Shown: positions 35,038-43,144 of the stretch, one piece after another | Position numbering within the stretch: the first letter of the stretch is position 1 | How the letters are laid out: each line of letters begins with the position of its first letter | DNA from: Solirubrobacter soli DSM 22325 | Lineage (GTDB): Bacteria > Actinomycetota > Thermoleophilia > Solirubrobacterales > Solirubrobacteraceae | Assembly (NCBI RefSeq): GCF_000423665.1 | Contig: NZ_KE384071.1 | Location: 570,765 to 634,764, forward strand | Reading direction: 5' to 3' | DNA length: 64,000 nucleotides | Made by a program: the position numbers and the translations under genes | Notes under the pieces: generated by a model | Told to the model about the DNA's origin: nothing | Seen by the model: only the letters and a program-made list of their open reading frames with translations | Databases searched by the model: none

Positions 35038-35464
35038 AGCCCTCGCCGCCGCCGGTGATCGGCGGTGACGGGGTGCTGCGGTTCTGCTGCGGTCGCGGCG
35101 TCGGCTCAGGCGCGCAGCGGCGATAGGTGCGGGCGACCGCGAAGCGTTCGCCGCCGGTCGTCTCCCCGCTCACGCTCACTCGGCCCTGGTGCGGGACGCG
35201 GACGGTCACGCTCGCCTCCTGCGTGACGCCGGTGAGGTGGACGACCTCGCGCCCGCTCGCTCGCACGTGCACCGGGCTGAGGATGCCGCCGGACGGCGGC
35301 ACGATCCGCACCGTCACACGCGTGCCGGTGAGGCAGCCGCGCTGCATCTCGATCTGCAGGTCGTCGTCGCCGCCCTGCGCGAGCGCCGTGGCCCCGAGCC
35401 CGAGGACTGAGCCAGCTGCCACCAGGATCGCGAGACGCCGACGCACATGAGGACCGTACTCCAC
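35036..35464 (-). CDS. Small secreted protein of unknown function
   Basis: A 142-residue protein with an N-terminal signal peptide (RRRLAILVAAGSVLGLGATA, cleaved before AQG). The body has two short beta-rich segments (TRVTVRIVPPSGGILSPVHV, VTVRVPHQGRVSVSG) and two cysteines that could pair (RGCLTG, YRRCAP). The C terminus is Pro/Thr/Gln-rich and Gly-ended. No family was recognised. It is convergent with the SDR gene and divergent from the ABC permease. Confidence 0.6.
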   Translation of the reverse strand: MEYGPHVRRRLAILVAAGSVLGLGATALAQGGDDDLQIEMQRGCLTGTRVTVRIVPPSGGILSPVHVRASGREVVHLTGVTQEASVTVRVPHQGRVSVSGETTGGERFAVARTYRRCAPEPTPRPQQNRSTPSPPITGGGEG

Positions 35465-35496
35465 TCGGACGACGGTCGTCTAGCCTGGCGTCCGGG

Positions 35497-36414
35497 GTGT
35501 CGGACTCGTTCGCTGTCTATGCCGCCCGGCGAGCGCTGGCGGTCGTCGTGGTGTCGGTGACGCTGTGCGCGGTCACGTTCGTGATGTTGCACCTGCTTAC
35601 GCCGGAGAGCTTCACGGACCCGCGCCCGCTGCACGTCGAGCTCCTCGCCTACTTGCGCGACGTGTTCCTGAAGGCGGACTTCGGGATCTCGACGCAGCGC
35701 CCGTTCCTCCCGGTGCGCTCGATGCTCGAGGACGCGCTGCCGGCCGACCTCTCGCTGCTGATCGGCGCGATGTTCGTCGGCTCCGTGCTGGGGATCGTGA
35801 GCGGGACGTTCTGCGCGCGCCACCCCGGAACCGTCCTCGCCCGCGCGCTGCAGGCGCTCGCCGCGCTCGCCCTGTGCGCGCCGGTCTACTTCGTCGGCTT
35901 TCTCGTGATCCTGCTGTTCGCCCCGAGCGTCGGCGCGCCCGTCCCGATCCCGCTCGTCACCGTGAACTCCTACCAAGGCCTCGGAGACGACCCGATCGCC
36001 TGGCTGCACGCGCTGATCGTCCCGTGGTTCGTCGCCGGCCTCCCGCTCGCCGCCCAGTGCCTGCGGATGGTCCGCGCGACCCTGCCCGACGTGATGACCG
36101 AGGACTACGTCCGCACCGCGACCGCGAAGGGCCTGACCCCGCGACGGATCACCTTCATCCACACGCTGCCGGTCGCCCTGCCGCCGACCATCGCGATGAT
36201 CGGCAGCTACATCCCGATCATGCTCGCCAACGTGATCCTCATCGAGGCCGTGTTCGGGATCCCCGGCATCTACCGGCTGATCCCGAACGCACTCGACGGC
36301 CGCAACTTCCCCGTGCTGATGGCGATCGTCATCGTCCCGTCGATCCTCGTCGTCGTCGCGAACGCGATCGCCGACATCGTCCAGGCCGCACTCGACCCCC
36401 GGGTGAGGGCCTAA
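35497..36414 (+). CDS. Orphan peptide/nickel-type ABC transporter permease (DppB-like)
   Basis: A 305-residue membrane protein with about six transmembrane segments. An N-terminal segment (ALAVVVVSVTLCAVTFVMLH) precedes the BPD-type core, and the cytoplasmic EAA loop reads MTEDYVRTATAKGLTPRRIT, typical of DppB/OppB. The C terminus GIPGIYRLIPNALDGRNFPV also matches. DppB normally works with DppC, an ATPase and a solute-binding protein; none is adjacent, since both flanking genes are on the other strand. It is either a lone subunit completed from elsewhere or a relict. The GTG start is chosen because the protein begins as the family does. Confidence 0.85.
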   Translation: MSDSFAVYAARRALAVVVVSVTLCAVTFVMLHLLTPESFTDPRPLHVELLAYLRDVFLKADFGISTQRPFLPVRSMLEDALPADLSLLIGAMFVGSVLGIVSGTFCARHPGTVLARALQALAALALCAPVYFVGFLVILLFAPSVGAPVPIPLVTVNSYQGLGDDPIAWLHALIVPWFVAGLPLAAQCLRMVRATLPDVMTEDYVRTATAKGLTPRRITFIHTLPVALPPTIAMIGSYIPIMLANVILIEAVFGIPGIYRLIPNALDGRNFPVLMAIVIVPSILVVVANAIADIVQAALDPRVRA

Positions 36415-37574
36415 GACTCCGCCTCTTCGCGCGTCGGCTTCGGCGCGTGCATCCCCGTCGGGAGCGCGACGGCCGGGGTGCGAGCGACGGTCAGCGCCGC
36501 GATGATGAACCGGCCCGCGAGCGGGAACGGGCGGCCCGGCGGCGGTGGGGCGAGGTGCTCGCGATAGAGGTCGAGGAGCTCAAGGACCGCGGCGCAGACG
36601 TCGGCGTGCGGGGCGTCCTCGCCCACGGCGCACGCGAGTCGCGCCAGGGCCAGAGGCTCGTCCGGGTCGCCGCCGCCGAACGCGCGGCCGATCGCCGAGA
36701 CCAGGTGCGTGACGACGCGGTCCAGCAGGGGATGGAGCGCGGCCTCGGAGGCGCCCGGCGCCTCACCCACCCACAGCGGGTCCTGCCCCGTGACGAGCCG
36801 CTCCGTCTGGCCGCCCATGATCGAGTGCAGCGCCTCGACACCCACGCCCGCCTGCAGCGCCGTGCGAGCGTGCGTCCACGCGGCGATCACCGGCAGCCCG
36901 TACGGCGAGTCCGACGCCCAGACGATGTGCGACGGATCGACCAAGGAGAACAGCGCGATGTGGTCGGCCGGGTTCCACCAGGCGGTGTCGATGAAGACGT
37001 TCGGGTGGTCGGGCAACACGTGCCACAGCCACGCGAGGTCGCTGATCGCGGCGTGGGCGAGGATCAGCCTGGCGTCCGGGAACTCGGTCGCCAGCTCGAC
37101 CGTGTTCTGCCCCAGGGCGGGAATGCCGCGCCCCGCGTGGATCAGGATCGGCACCTTCCGCTCGTGCGCGACGGCGACGATCTCCCGCACACCCGGCTCG
37201 TGCAGCGTGAACCGCTCCGCCCGCGGGTGCAGCTTGATCCCCACCGCGCCCGCGTCCAGGCAGCGCACCGCCTCGGCCGCCGGCGAGTGGCGCGGGTCGA
37301 GCCGGCAGAACGACACCAACCGTCCGTCGGACGCGAGCGCCGCCTCGATCGAGGCATCGTTCGGCCCGGGGTAGCCGGACGGCTCGTGCATCGGGAACAC
37401 GACCGCGCGGGCGTCGGCGCGGGTCATGACCTCGACGAGCTCGGCGGGGGTCTGCTTCATCCCGTCGGGGTCGTTCTGCCCGATGTGGGTGTGGGCGTCG
37501 AACAGGTCGAACGGCCCATGCGAGGTCTGGATGCTGTCCCAGTAGGGACGGAGGATCGCGTCGATGTCCAACAT
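36411..37574 (-). CDS. Amidohydrolase-family (TIM-barrel) metal-dependent hydrolase
   Basis: The ATG at 37574 gives a 387-residue protein. The metal motif is LFDAHTHIGQNDPDG near residue 25. Further signatures are GIKLHPRAERFTLHE, PILIHAGRGIP, ARLILAHAAISDLAWLW and HIVWASDSPYGLP (distal Asp). This pattern is that of amidohydrolase_2/decarboxylase-like enzymes (ACMSD relatives). The C-terminal 100 residues after SIMGGQTERLV are an unusual helical addition. It is convergent with the ABC permease (4-bp overlap) and divergent from the small gene at 37616. Substrate unknown. Confidence 0.85.
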   Translation of the reverse strand: MLDIDAILRPYWDSIQTSHGPFDLFDAHTHIGQNDPDGMKQTPAELVEVMTRADARAVVFPMHEPSGYPGPNDASIEAALASDGRLVSFCRLDPRHSPAAEAVRCLDAGAVGIKLHPRAERFTLHEPGVREIVAVAHERKVPILIHAGRGIPALGQNTVELATEFPDARLILAHAAISDLAWLWHVLPDHPNVFIDTAWWNPADHIALFSLVDPSHIVWASDSPYGLPVIAAWTHARTALQAGVGVEALHSIMGGQTERLVTGQDPLWVGEAPGASEAALHPLLDRVVTHLVSAIGRAFGGGDPDEPLALARLACAVGEDAPHADVCAAVLELLDLYREHLAPPPPGRPFPLAGRFIIAALTVARTPAVALPTGMHAPKPTREEAES

Positions 37575-37615
37575 ATGGGGCTTGGACCCTACCGGCGCCG
37601 CGCGATACTGCGCGG

Positions 37616-37924
37616 ATGCCACTCCGCCACGAGCGCGTCCGCATCGAGACGGCGCGTCATGAGATCGAGGGGACGCTGCAGCTGCCGCACGAGGGCTTCC
37701 GTTCCCGCATGACCGACTTCCTGAACACGCACAGCGACGACTTCCTCGCGCTGACCGATGCGCAGGTCTCGTACCTGGACGGCAGTCGCGCGTCCGAGCA
37801 GCACGAGTACCTCGCCCTGGCCACGCGTCAGGTGATCCTCGTGGTCGAGCTCGGCCAGGTGGGCACCGTCGAGGAGCCGCAACCCGTCATCTTCACGGCG
37901 TCAGCGCCGCCGCCAGGCGCCTGA
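37616..37924 (+). CDS. Small conserved protein (DUF6812-like)
   Basis: A 102-residue protein: MPLRHERVRIETARHEIEGT, then LPHEGFRSRMTDFLNTHSDD and LALTDAQVSYLDG, followed by EYLALATRQVILVVEL. This is a small beta-barrel-like (SH3-like) pattern that I associate with DUF6812, an uncharacterised actinobacterial family. It is soluble, with no catalytic motif. Its last 32 bases overlap the convergent aminotransferase gene. Confidence 0.65.
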   Translation: MPLRHERVRIETARHEIEGTLQLPHEGFRSRMTDFLNTHSDDFLALTDAQVSYLDGSRASEQHEYLALATRQVILVVELGQVGTVEEPQPVIFTASAPPPGA

Positions 37925-38972
37925 CGGCCTCCTCCAGCAGCCCGGGCGTCGTCCCGACGTTCAGCCGGGCGAACCCGCGGCCCGGCTCGCCGAAGTCGAT
38001 CCCTCGCGAGAGCGCGACCCGCCCACGCTCGAGGAACACGGCGGCCGGGTCGTCGCCCAGTCCCGCCTCGCGGCAGTCGAGCCACGCGAGGAAGCTCGCC
38101 TGCGCCGGAACCGCCCGCAACGGCGCCGGCAGCAGCGTCCGCAGCAGCGCGTGGTTGGAGCGCAACACGGCCAGCGTGTCGTCCAGCCACGCGTCGCCGT
38201 CGCGGAAGCCCGCCTCGGCACCCACCGCGCCGAGATAGCCGGCGCGCCAGTACATCTCGCCCGGCAACCGTGAGACCTCCTCGCCCACGATCAGCCCGAG
38301 CTTCAGCCCCGCCAGGTTGAACGCCTTGGAGGCCGCGGTGACGGTGAACCCGCGCGCGCCCGGCACGGTCAGCCACGGCACATAGCCGTCCCACGCCAGC
38401 GGTCCGTGGATCTCGTCCGAGATCACCCACGCGTCATGTGCGTTCGCCACATCGCGCAACCCGGCCAACTCCTCCAGCGGCAGCACCCGTCCCGTCGGGT
38501 TGTGCGGGTTGCAGAGCAGCAACGCCCGCGCGCCCGCCGCGAACGCGCGGTCGATCCCGACCAGGTCCAGCGCGCCGTCGGGGAGCAGCGGCACGCGCAC
38601 CACGGACCGCTCCGCATGCGCGATGTCCGCGTAGTACGGCGGATAGACCGGCGGGGTGACGATGACCGCGTCGCCGGGCGAAGTGATCACCCGCAGCACC
38701 TCCTCGACGCCCACCATCACATCGGTGCACGCGACGACCTGCGCGACGTCCACCTTCCAGCCGAGCCGCCGCTCCGCGAAGCCCGCGAACGCCTCCAGCA
38801 GCCCGTCGTGCCGCGCGCCGAGGTAGCCGCAGTCGTCGTTGTGCACGGCCTCCAGCAGCGCCGTCTTGACCGGCGGTGCGAGGTCGAAGTCCATCTCCGC
38901 CACCCACGCGGGCAGCACGTCGGCGGGGTAGGTGGAGTACTTGGCGCTGTGACGGGCTAGGAGACCGTCCAC
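37893..38972 (-). CDS. PLP-dependent aminotransferase/C-S lyase of the MalY/PatB type
   Basis: A 359-residue fold-type I enzyme. The N terminus SAKYSTYPADVLPAWVAEMD matches the MalY/PatB family (K-x-x-x-x-x-x-D-V-L-P-x-W-x-A-E-M-D). PHNPTGRVLPLEEL, WVISDEIHGPLAWDG and the Schiff-base Lys in TAASKAFNLAGLKLG follow, then FARLNVGT with the carboxylate-binding Arg. Family members cleave cystathionine or similar C-S bonds. It starts within the 3' end of korB (16-bp overlap) and may be co-transcribed with korAB. Confidence 0.9.
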   Translation of the reverse strand: MDGLLARHSAKYSTYPADVLPAWVAEMDFDLAPPVKTALLEAVHNDDCGYLGARHDGLLEAFAGFAERRLGWKVDVAQVVACTDVMVGVEEVLRVITSPGDAVIVTPPVYPPYYADIAHAERSVVRVPLLPDGALDLVGIDRAFAAGARALLLCNPHNPTGRVLPLEELAGLRDVANAHDAWVISDEIHGPLAWDGYVPWLTVPGARGFTVTAASKAFNLAGLKLGLIVGEEVSRLPGEMYWRAGYLGAVGAEAGFRDGDAWLDDTLAVLRSNHALLRTLLPAPLRAVPAQASFLAWLDCREAGLGDDPAAVFLERGRVALSRGIDFGEPGRGFARLNVGTTPGLLEEAVRRLAAALTP

Positions 38973-39934
38973 GTGTCCCCGGCGCCGAGCACGCCGTCCA
39001 GCGTCGCGTCGTCCGCGCCAGCCCGGGCGAGCGCCAGCTCGTGGGTCAGATCCTGGCCCGAGACCGGCCGCCGGACGTCACGGAAGATCCCGATCGGCGT
39101 CGGCCCGTCCGGGGACGAGGAGAGGCGGGAGAGCTCGAACGCGAACGACGGGTCGTCGCGGTGCGCGTCGTGCACGACCGGAGCGCCATCGCCCCCGATC
39201 CGCAGCACGCCGTCCTCCCCCCGGGTCACCCCGCGGATGACCTCGCCGTGCTCGAGGTAGATGCGGTTGACCTCGCCCTTCTTCTTGTCGCGCAGCGCGT
39301 CGAACGCACCGTCGTTGAAGACCGGGCAGTTCTGGTAGATCTCGACCAGCGCCGCGCCGTCGTGGGCCGCCGCCGCCCGCAGGACGGCGGGCAGGTGGAC
39401 CTTGTCGGTGTCGATCGTGCGCGCCACGAACGTCGCCTCGGCGCCGAGCGCCAACGAGACCGGGTTGAACGGGGAGTCGATCGACCCGAACGGCGTCGAC
39501 TTGGTCACCTTCCCGAGCTCCGACGTCGGGGACGCCTGGCCCTTCGTGAGGCCGTAGATCTGGTTGTTGAAGAGCAGGATCTTGACCGGCACGTTGCGGC
39601 GCAGCGCGTGGATCAGGTGGTTGCCGCCGATCGACAAGGCGTCGCCGTCGCCGGTGACGACCCAGATCGACAGGTCCTCCCGCGCAGCCGCCAAGCCGGT
39701 CGCCAGCGCCGGACCACGGCCGTGGATGCCGTGCATCCCGTACGTGTCCATGTAGTACGCGAACCGGCCCGCGCACCCGATCCCGGACACGAACACGACC
39801 CGCTCGGGCGGGATCCCCAGCTCGGGGAAGAATGCCTGCACCGCCGCGAGCACCGCGTAGTCCCCGCAGCCCGGGCACCAGCGCGTCTCCTGGTCGGACT
39901 GGAAGTCCGCCTTGGTCAGCTCAGTCGCTGCCAT
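38957..39934 (-). CDS. korB: 2-oxoacid:ferredoxin oxidoreductase beta subunit (KorB)
   Basis: A 325-residue protein with TPP-binding signatures. WCPGCGDYAVLAAVQAF has the conserved CxxCG at the N terminus. GIGCAGRF, the TPP motif VTGDGDALSIGGNHLIHALRRN and the NNQIYGLTKGQASPTS loop, which is diagnostic for KorB, follow. Pairs with KorA for oxidative decarboxylation of 2-oxoglutarate to succinyl-CoA with ferredoxin as acceptor. The start overlaps korA by 19 bases. Actinobacterial KorAB works aerobically and can replace the oxoglutarate dehydrogenase complex. Confidence 0.94.
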   Translation of the reverse strand: MAATELTKADFQSDQETRWCPGCGDYAVLAAVQAFFPELGIPPERVVFVSGIGCAGRFAYYMDTYGMHGIHGRGPALATGLAAAREDLSIWVVTGDGDALSIGGNHLIHALRRNVPVKILLFNNQIYGLTKGQASPTSELGKVTKSTPFGSIDSPFNPVSLALGAEATFVARTIDTDKVHLPAVLRAAAAHDGAALVEIYQNCPVFNDGAFDALRDKKKGEVNRIYLEHGEVIRGVTRGEDGVLRIGGDGAPVVHDAHRDDPSFAFELSRLSSSPDGPTPIGIFRDVRRPVSGQDLTHELALARAGADDATLDGVLGAGDTWTVS

Positions 39935-41736
39935 ATCTGGTCCTCCATCTCCGAGGGCAGCAGGGGCTGGCCCTGCACCTTCGCGTACGACTCGACGTCG
40001 ACGAGGTACTTGGCGCGCAGCTCGTGCGCGAGCTGGCCGCTGTTCATCTCCGGCACGAGCACCCGCTCGTACGCGCGCAGGACCTCGCCCAGGTTCGCCG
40101 GCATCGGGTTGAGGTGATGGAGGTGCGCCGTGGCGACCCGCCCGCCACGTTCACGCACCCGCCGCGCCCCCGCGCGGATCGTCCCGAACGACGAGCCCCA
40201 GCCGAGCACCAGCAGGTCGGCGTCGGCCTCGCCGTGCACCTCGACGTCCGGCACTTCGATCCCCGCCACCTTCGCCGCGCGCAGGTCGGTCATGCGCTGG
40301 TGGTTGGGACCGTCGTAGGAGATCGCCCCGGTCTTGTCGGCCTTCTCGAGCCCGCCGATCCGGTGGGCGAGCCCGGGCGTGCCGGGAATCGCCCACGGGC
40401 GCGCCAGCCGGTCGTCGCGCGCGTAGGGCTCGAACTTGCCATCGCAGTCGGTGCGGAAGCGCGGGTTGATCGGCGTCAGGTCCGCGGCCGCCGGGATCTT
40501 CCACGGCTCGCTCGAGTTGGCGACGAAGAGATCGCTCAAGAGGATCACGGGAGTGCGGTAGGTGATCGCCACCCGCACGGCCTCATAGACCATGTCGAAG
40601 CACTGGCCCGGCGAGGAGGAGGCGAAGACGGGGAGCGGCGACTCGCCGTGGCGCCCGTACAACGCCTGCAGCAGGTCCGACTGCTCGGTCTTGGTCGGCA
40701 TGCCCGTGGAGGGACCCGCCCGCTGCACGTCGATGATCACCATCGGCAGCTCGAGCATCACCGCTAGCCCGATCGTCTCGGTCTTCAGGTCGAGGCCCGG
40801 ACCGGAGGTGCACGTGACGCCGAGGGCGCCGCCGAACGCCGCGCCCAGCGCCATCGACGCCGCCGCGATCTCGTCCTCGGCCTGGATCGTCCGCACCCCG
40901 AGGTCCTGCCGCCGCGAGAGCGAGTGCAGGAGGTCCGACGCGGGCGTGATCGGATAGGCGCCGAACACCAGCGGCAGCCCCGACTTGATCGACGCGGCCA
41001 CGAGCCCGAGCGCCGTCGCCTCGGTCCCGTTGATGTTGCGATAGGTGCCGGGCGCGACGTCGGCGTTGGGGTGGACCTTGACCTGGACGTCGATCAGCTC
41101 GGACGTCTCACCGAAGCTCCAGCCGGCCCGGAACGCGGCCAGGTTCGCGGCGTGCACCGGCCCGCTGAACTTGGCGCCGATCCACTTCTCCGTGACGTCC
41201 GTGGGACGGTCATAGAGCCATGAGAGGACGCCGAGGGCGAACAGGTTCTTCGCCTTCTGGGCGTCCCGCGAGGAGACGCCTTCGAGCCCTTCGACCGCCC
41301 GCGCGGTCAGCGAGCTCATCGGCACCCGCTTGACCGTGAACTGGTCGAGCAGGCCGTTGTCCAGCGGCGACTCCGTGTACCCCGCCTTCTGCACCGCGCG
41401 CACCGAGAACGCGTCCTCGTTGACGAGGATCGTCGCGCCGCGGCGCATCAGCGGCAGGTTGGCCTTCAGCGCGGCGGGATTCATCGCCACCAGCACGTCC
41501 GGCGCGTCGCCGGGCGTGAGGATGTCGCGCGACGCGAAGTGGATCTGGAACGCCGACACCCCCGCGACCGTGCCGGCGGGCGCGCGGATCTCCGCCGGGA
41601 AGTCCGGCAGCGTCGCGAGATCGTTCCCGAACACCGCGGTCGCGTCCGTGAAGCGGCTCCCGGCGAGCTGCATCCCGTCGCCGGAGTCTCCTGCCATTCG
41701 CACGACGACCCGTTCGCGCGTCTCTGTGGCCTTCAC
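39916..41736 (-). CDS. korA: 2-oxoacid:ferredoxin oxidoreductase alpha subunit (KorA, gamma-alpha fusion)
   Basis: A 606-residue protein. The N-terminal 190 residues are the gamma domain (VVVRMAGDSGDGMQLAGSRF, PDFPAEIRAPAGTVAGVSAF) fused to the alpha part, which has GAYPITPASDLLHSLSRR, AEDEIAAASMALGAAFGG, CTSGPGLDLKTE and IDVQRAGPSTGMPTKTEQSD. This is the actinobacterial KorA architecture. The GTG at 41736 is chosen over the TTG at 41772, because a promoter lies in the 36 bases between them and would place the transcript start within 1-2 bases of the GTG. Confidence 0.94.
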   Translation of the reverse strand: MKATETRERVVVRMAGDSGDGMQLAGSRFTDATAVFGNDLATLPDFPAEIRAPAGTVAGVSAFQIHFASRDILTPGDAPDVLVAMNPAALKANLPLMRRGATILVNEDAFSVRAVQKAGYTESPLDNGLLDQFTVKRVPMSSLTARAVEGLEGVSSRDAQKAKNLFALGVLSWLYDRPTDVTEKWIGAKFSGPVHAANLAAFRAGWSFGETSELIDVQVKVHPNADVAPGTYRNINGTEATALGLVAASIKSGLPLVFGAYPITPASDLLHSLSRRQDLGVRTIQAEDEIAAASMALGAAFGGALGVTCTSGPGLDLKTETIGLAVMLELPMVIIDVQRAGPSTGMPTKTEQSDLLQALYGRHGESPLPVFASSSPGQCFDMVYEAVRVAITYRTPVILLSDLFVANSSEPWKIPAAADLTPINPRFRTDCDGKFEPYARDDRLARPWAIPGTPGLAHRIGGLEKADKTGAISYDGPNHQRMTDLRAAKVAGIEVPDVEVHGEADADLLVLGWGSSFGTIRAGARRVRERGGRVATAHLHHLNPMPANLGEVLRAYERVLVPEMNSGQLAHELRAKYLVDVESYAKVQGQPLLPSEMEDQIWQRLS

Positions 41737-41743
41737 ACCCTGA

Positions 41744-41772
41744 CTTATGCCTATGCGGTCGGACGGTTTCAA
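41744..41772 (-). promoter_or_regulatory. korA promoter, predicted leaderless
   Basis: On the minus strand TTGAAA (41772-41767) is followed after exactly 17 bp by CATAAG (41749-41744). Transcription would start 6-7 bases later, at about 41737-41738, immediately before the GTG at 41736. No Shine-Dalgarno sequence is needed or seen. Confidence 0.6.
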
Positions 41773-41851
41773 TGCGCTGCCTGTTGATGAACCTACACGC
41801 TCCGCAGGCGCCAGGGATTACCTAGGCGTTGCAGTTGGTTCACTTCCTGTC

Positions 41852-43144
41852 GTGAAGACCGCGGTCGAGTTGAGAGCGGCGTTTGCCGCACGTGAGGTGT
41901 CCCCCGTCGAGATCGTCGACGCCGCCGCCGAGCACGCCGAGCTCGGCGCGTTCGTGACGCTCACGCTCGAGCGCGCCCGCGAGGAGGCCAAGCGCGCCGA
42001 GCAGGCGTACGCCGATGGCACGGCGCGCCCGCTCGAAGGGCTCACGCTCGCGGTCAAGGACCTCTACGACACGCAAGGCGTCGAGACCACGTACGGGTCG
42101 AAGATCTTCAAGGGCCACGTGCCGAAGGCGGACGCGTCCGCCGTCGCCCGCGCGCGGGCGGCGGGGGCGATCGTCGTCGGCAAGACGCTCACCCACGAGT
42201 TCGCGTGGGGGATCACGTCCAACAACCCGCACTTCCCGCCGTGCCGGAACCCGTGGGACCCGGAGCGGATTCCCGGCGGGTCGTCGGGCGGGAGCGCGGT
42301 CGCCGTCGCGACCGGCCAGGCCGCGCTCGCGCTCGGCACGGACACCGGCGGCTCGATCCGGATCCCGGCCGCGTTCTGCGGCGTGTCCGGCCTGAAGCCG
42401 ACCTACAACCGGATCTCCGTGGCGGGCGTGTTCCCGCTCGCCCGCTCGCTCGACCATGCCGGGCCGATGGCGCGCACACCCGAGGACGTGCGCCTGCTGT
42501 TCGAGGCGCTGACCGGCGCCCGCGCCACCTCCGCCGGCGAGCCGCGGGTCGCCATCGCGCCGGCGCTGCATCTGCACCCGCTCTCGCCGGCGATCCAGGC
42601 CGCGTTCGACCGCGCCGTCAGCGCCATGGGCGCGTTCGAGCTCCCGTTCGACGAGGCCGAGCGCATCTACCCCGCCTACGCGGCACTGCAGAACGTCGAG
42701 GCCGCGCACACGCACGCGGCGACGTTCCCGTCGCGCCGCGACGAGTACGGCGTGGACGTCGCGGCGCGGATCGACCGCGCGCGCACCAACACCCTCACCG
42801 ACTACCTCGAGGCCACGGTCGCCCGCGAGCGCCTGCGGGCGGGGTTCGCCAGGCTCTTCGCCGACGCCGACCTGCTGCTCTCACCGATCCACGCGGTCCC
42901 GCCGGAGCCGCGCACGGCCGACAGCGCCGCCCAGACGCTGCGCGACGCCGTCCTGCCGTTCACGGTCCCGCAGAACATGACCGGGCTTCCGGCCGCGGCG
43001 GTGCCGATCGGCTTCGACGACCTCGGCCTGCCGATCGGCGTGCAGCTCACCGGGCCCCCGCAGAGCGAGGGCCGGGTGCTCGCCGCCGCCGAGGCGCTGT
43101 TCGCGCGCACCAGCGCTATGCGAACTTCACCTTCACTGCCTTGA
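41852..43144 (+). CDS. Amidase-signature family hydrolase
   Basis: The GTG at 41852 (MKTAVELRAAFAAREVSPVE) gives 430 residues; upstream in-frame residues run through the korA promoter. The Ser-cisSer-Lys triad is visible: LTLAVKDLYDTQG (Lys), IPGGSSGGSAVAVATGQ (cis-Ser) and LGTDTGGSIRIPAAFCG (nucleophile Ser). The C-terminal half ends QNMTGLPAAAVPIGFDDLGL. It hydrolyses an amide bond; GatA-like substrates cannot be assigned. There is no GatB or GatC neighbour. Its 3' 29 bases overlap the convergent protease gene. Confidence 0.92.
   Translation: MKTAVELRAAFAAREVSPVEIVDAAAEHAELGAFVTLTLERAREEAKRAEQAYADGTARPLEGLTLAVKDLYDTQGVETTYGSKIFKGHVPKADASAVARARAAGAIVVGKTLTHEFAWGITSNNPHFPPCRNPWDPERIPGGSSGGSAVAVATGQAALALGTDTGGSIRIPAAFCGVSGLKPTYNRISVAGVFPLARSLDHAGPMARTPEDVRLLFEALTGARATSAGEPRVAIAPALHLHPLSPAIQAAFDRAVSAMGAFELPFDEAERIYPAYAALQNVEAAHTHAATFPSRRDEYGVDVAARIDRARTNTLTDYLEATVARERLRAGFARLFADADLLLSPIHAVPPEPRTADSAAQTLRDAVLPFTVPQNMTGLPAAAVPIGFDDLGLPIGVQLTGPPQSEGRVLAAAEALFARTSAMRTSPSLP

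Noticed and set aside
41747..41851. An N-terminal extension of the amidase beginning at 41747
   Set aside because: This part overlaps the korA promoter and has no amidase homology; the GTG at 41852 starts the family-like sequence.
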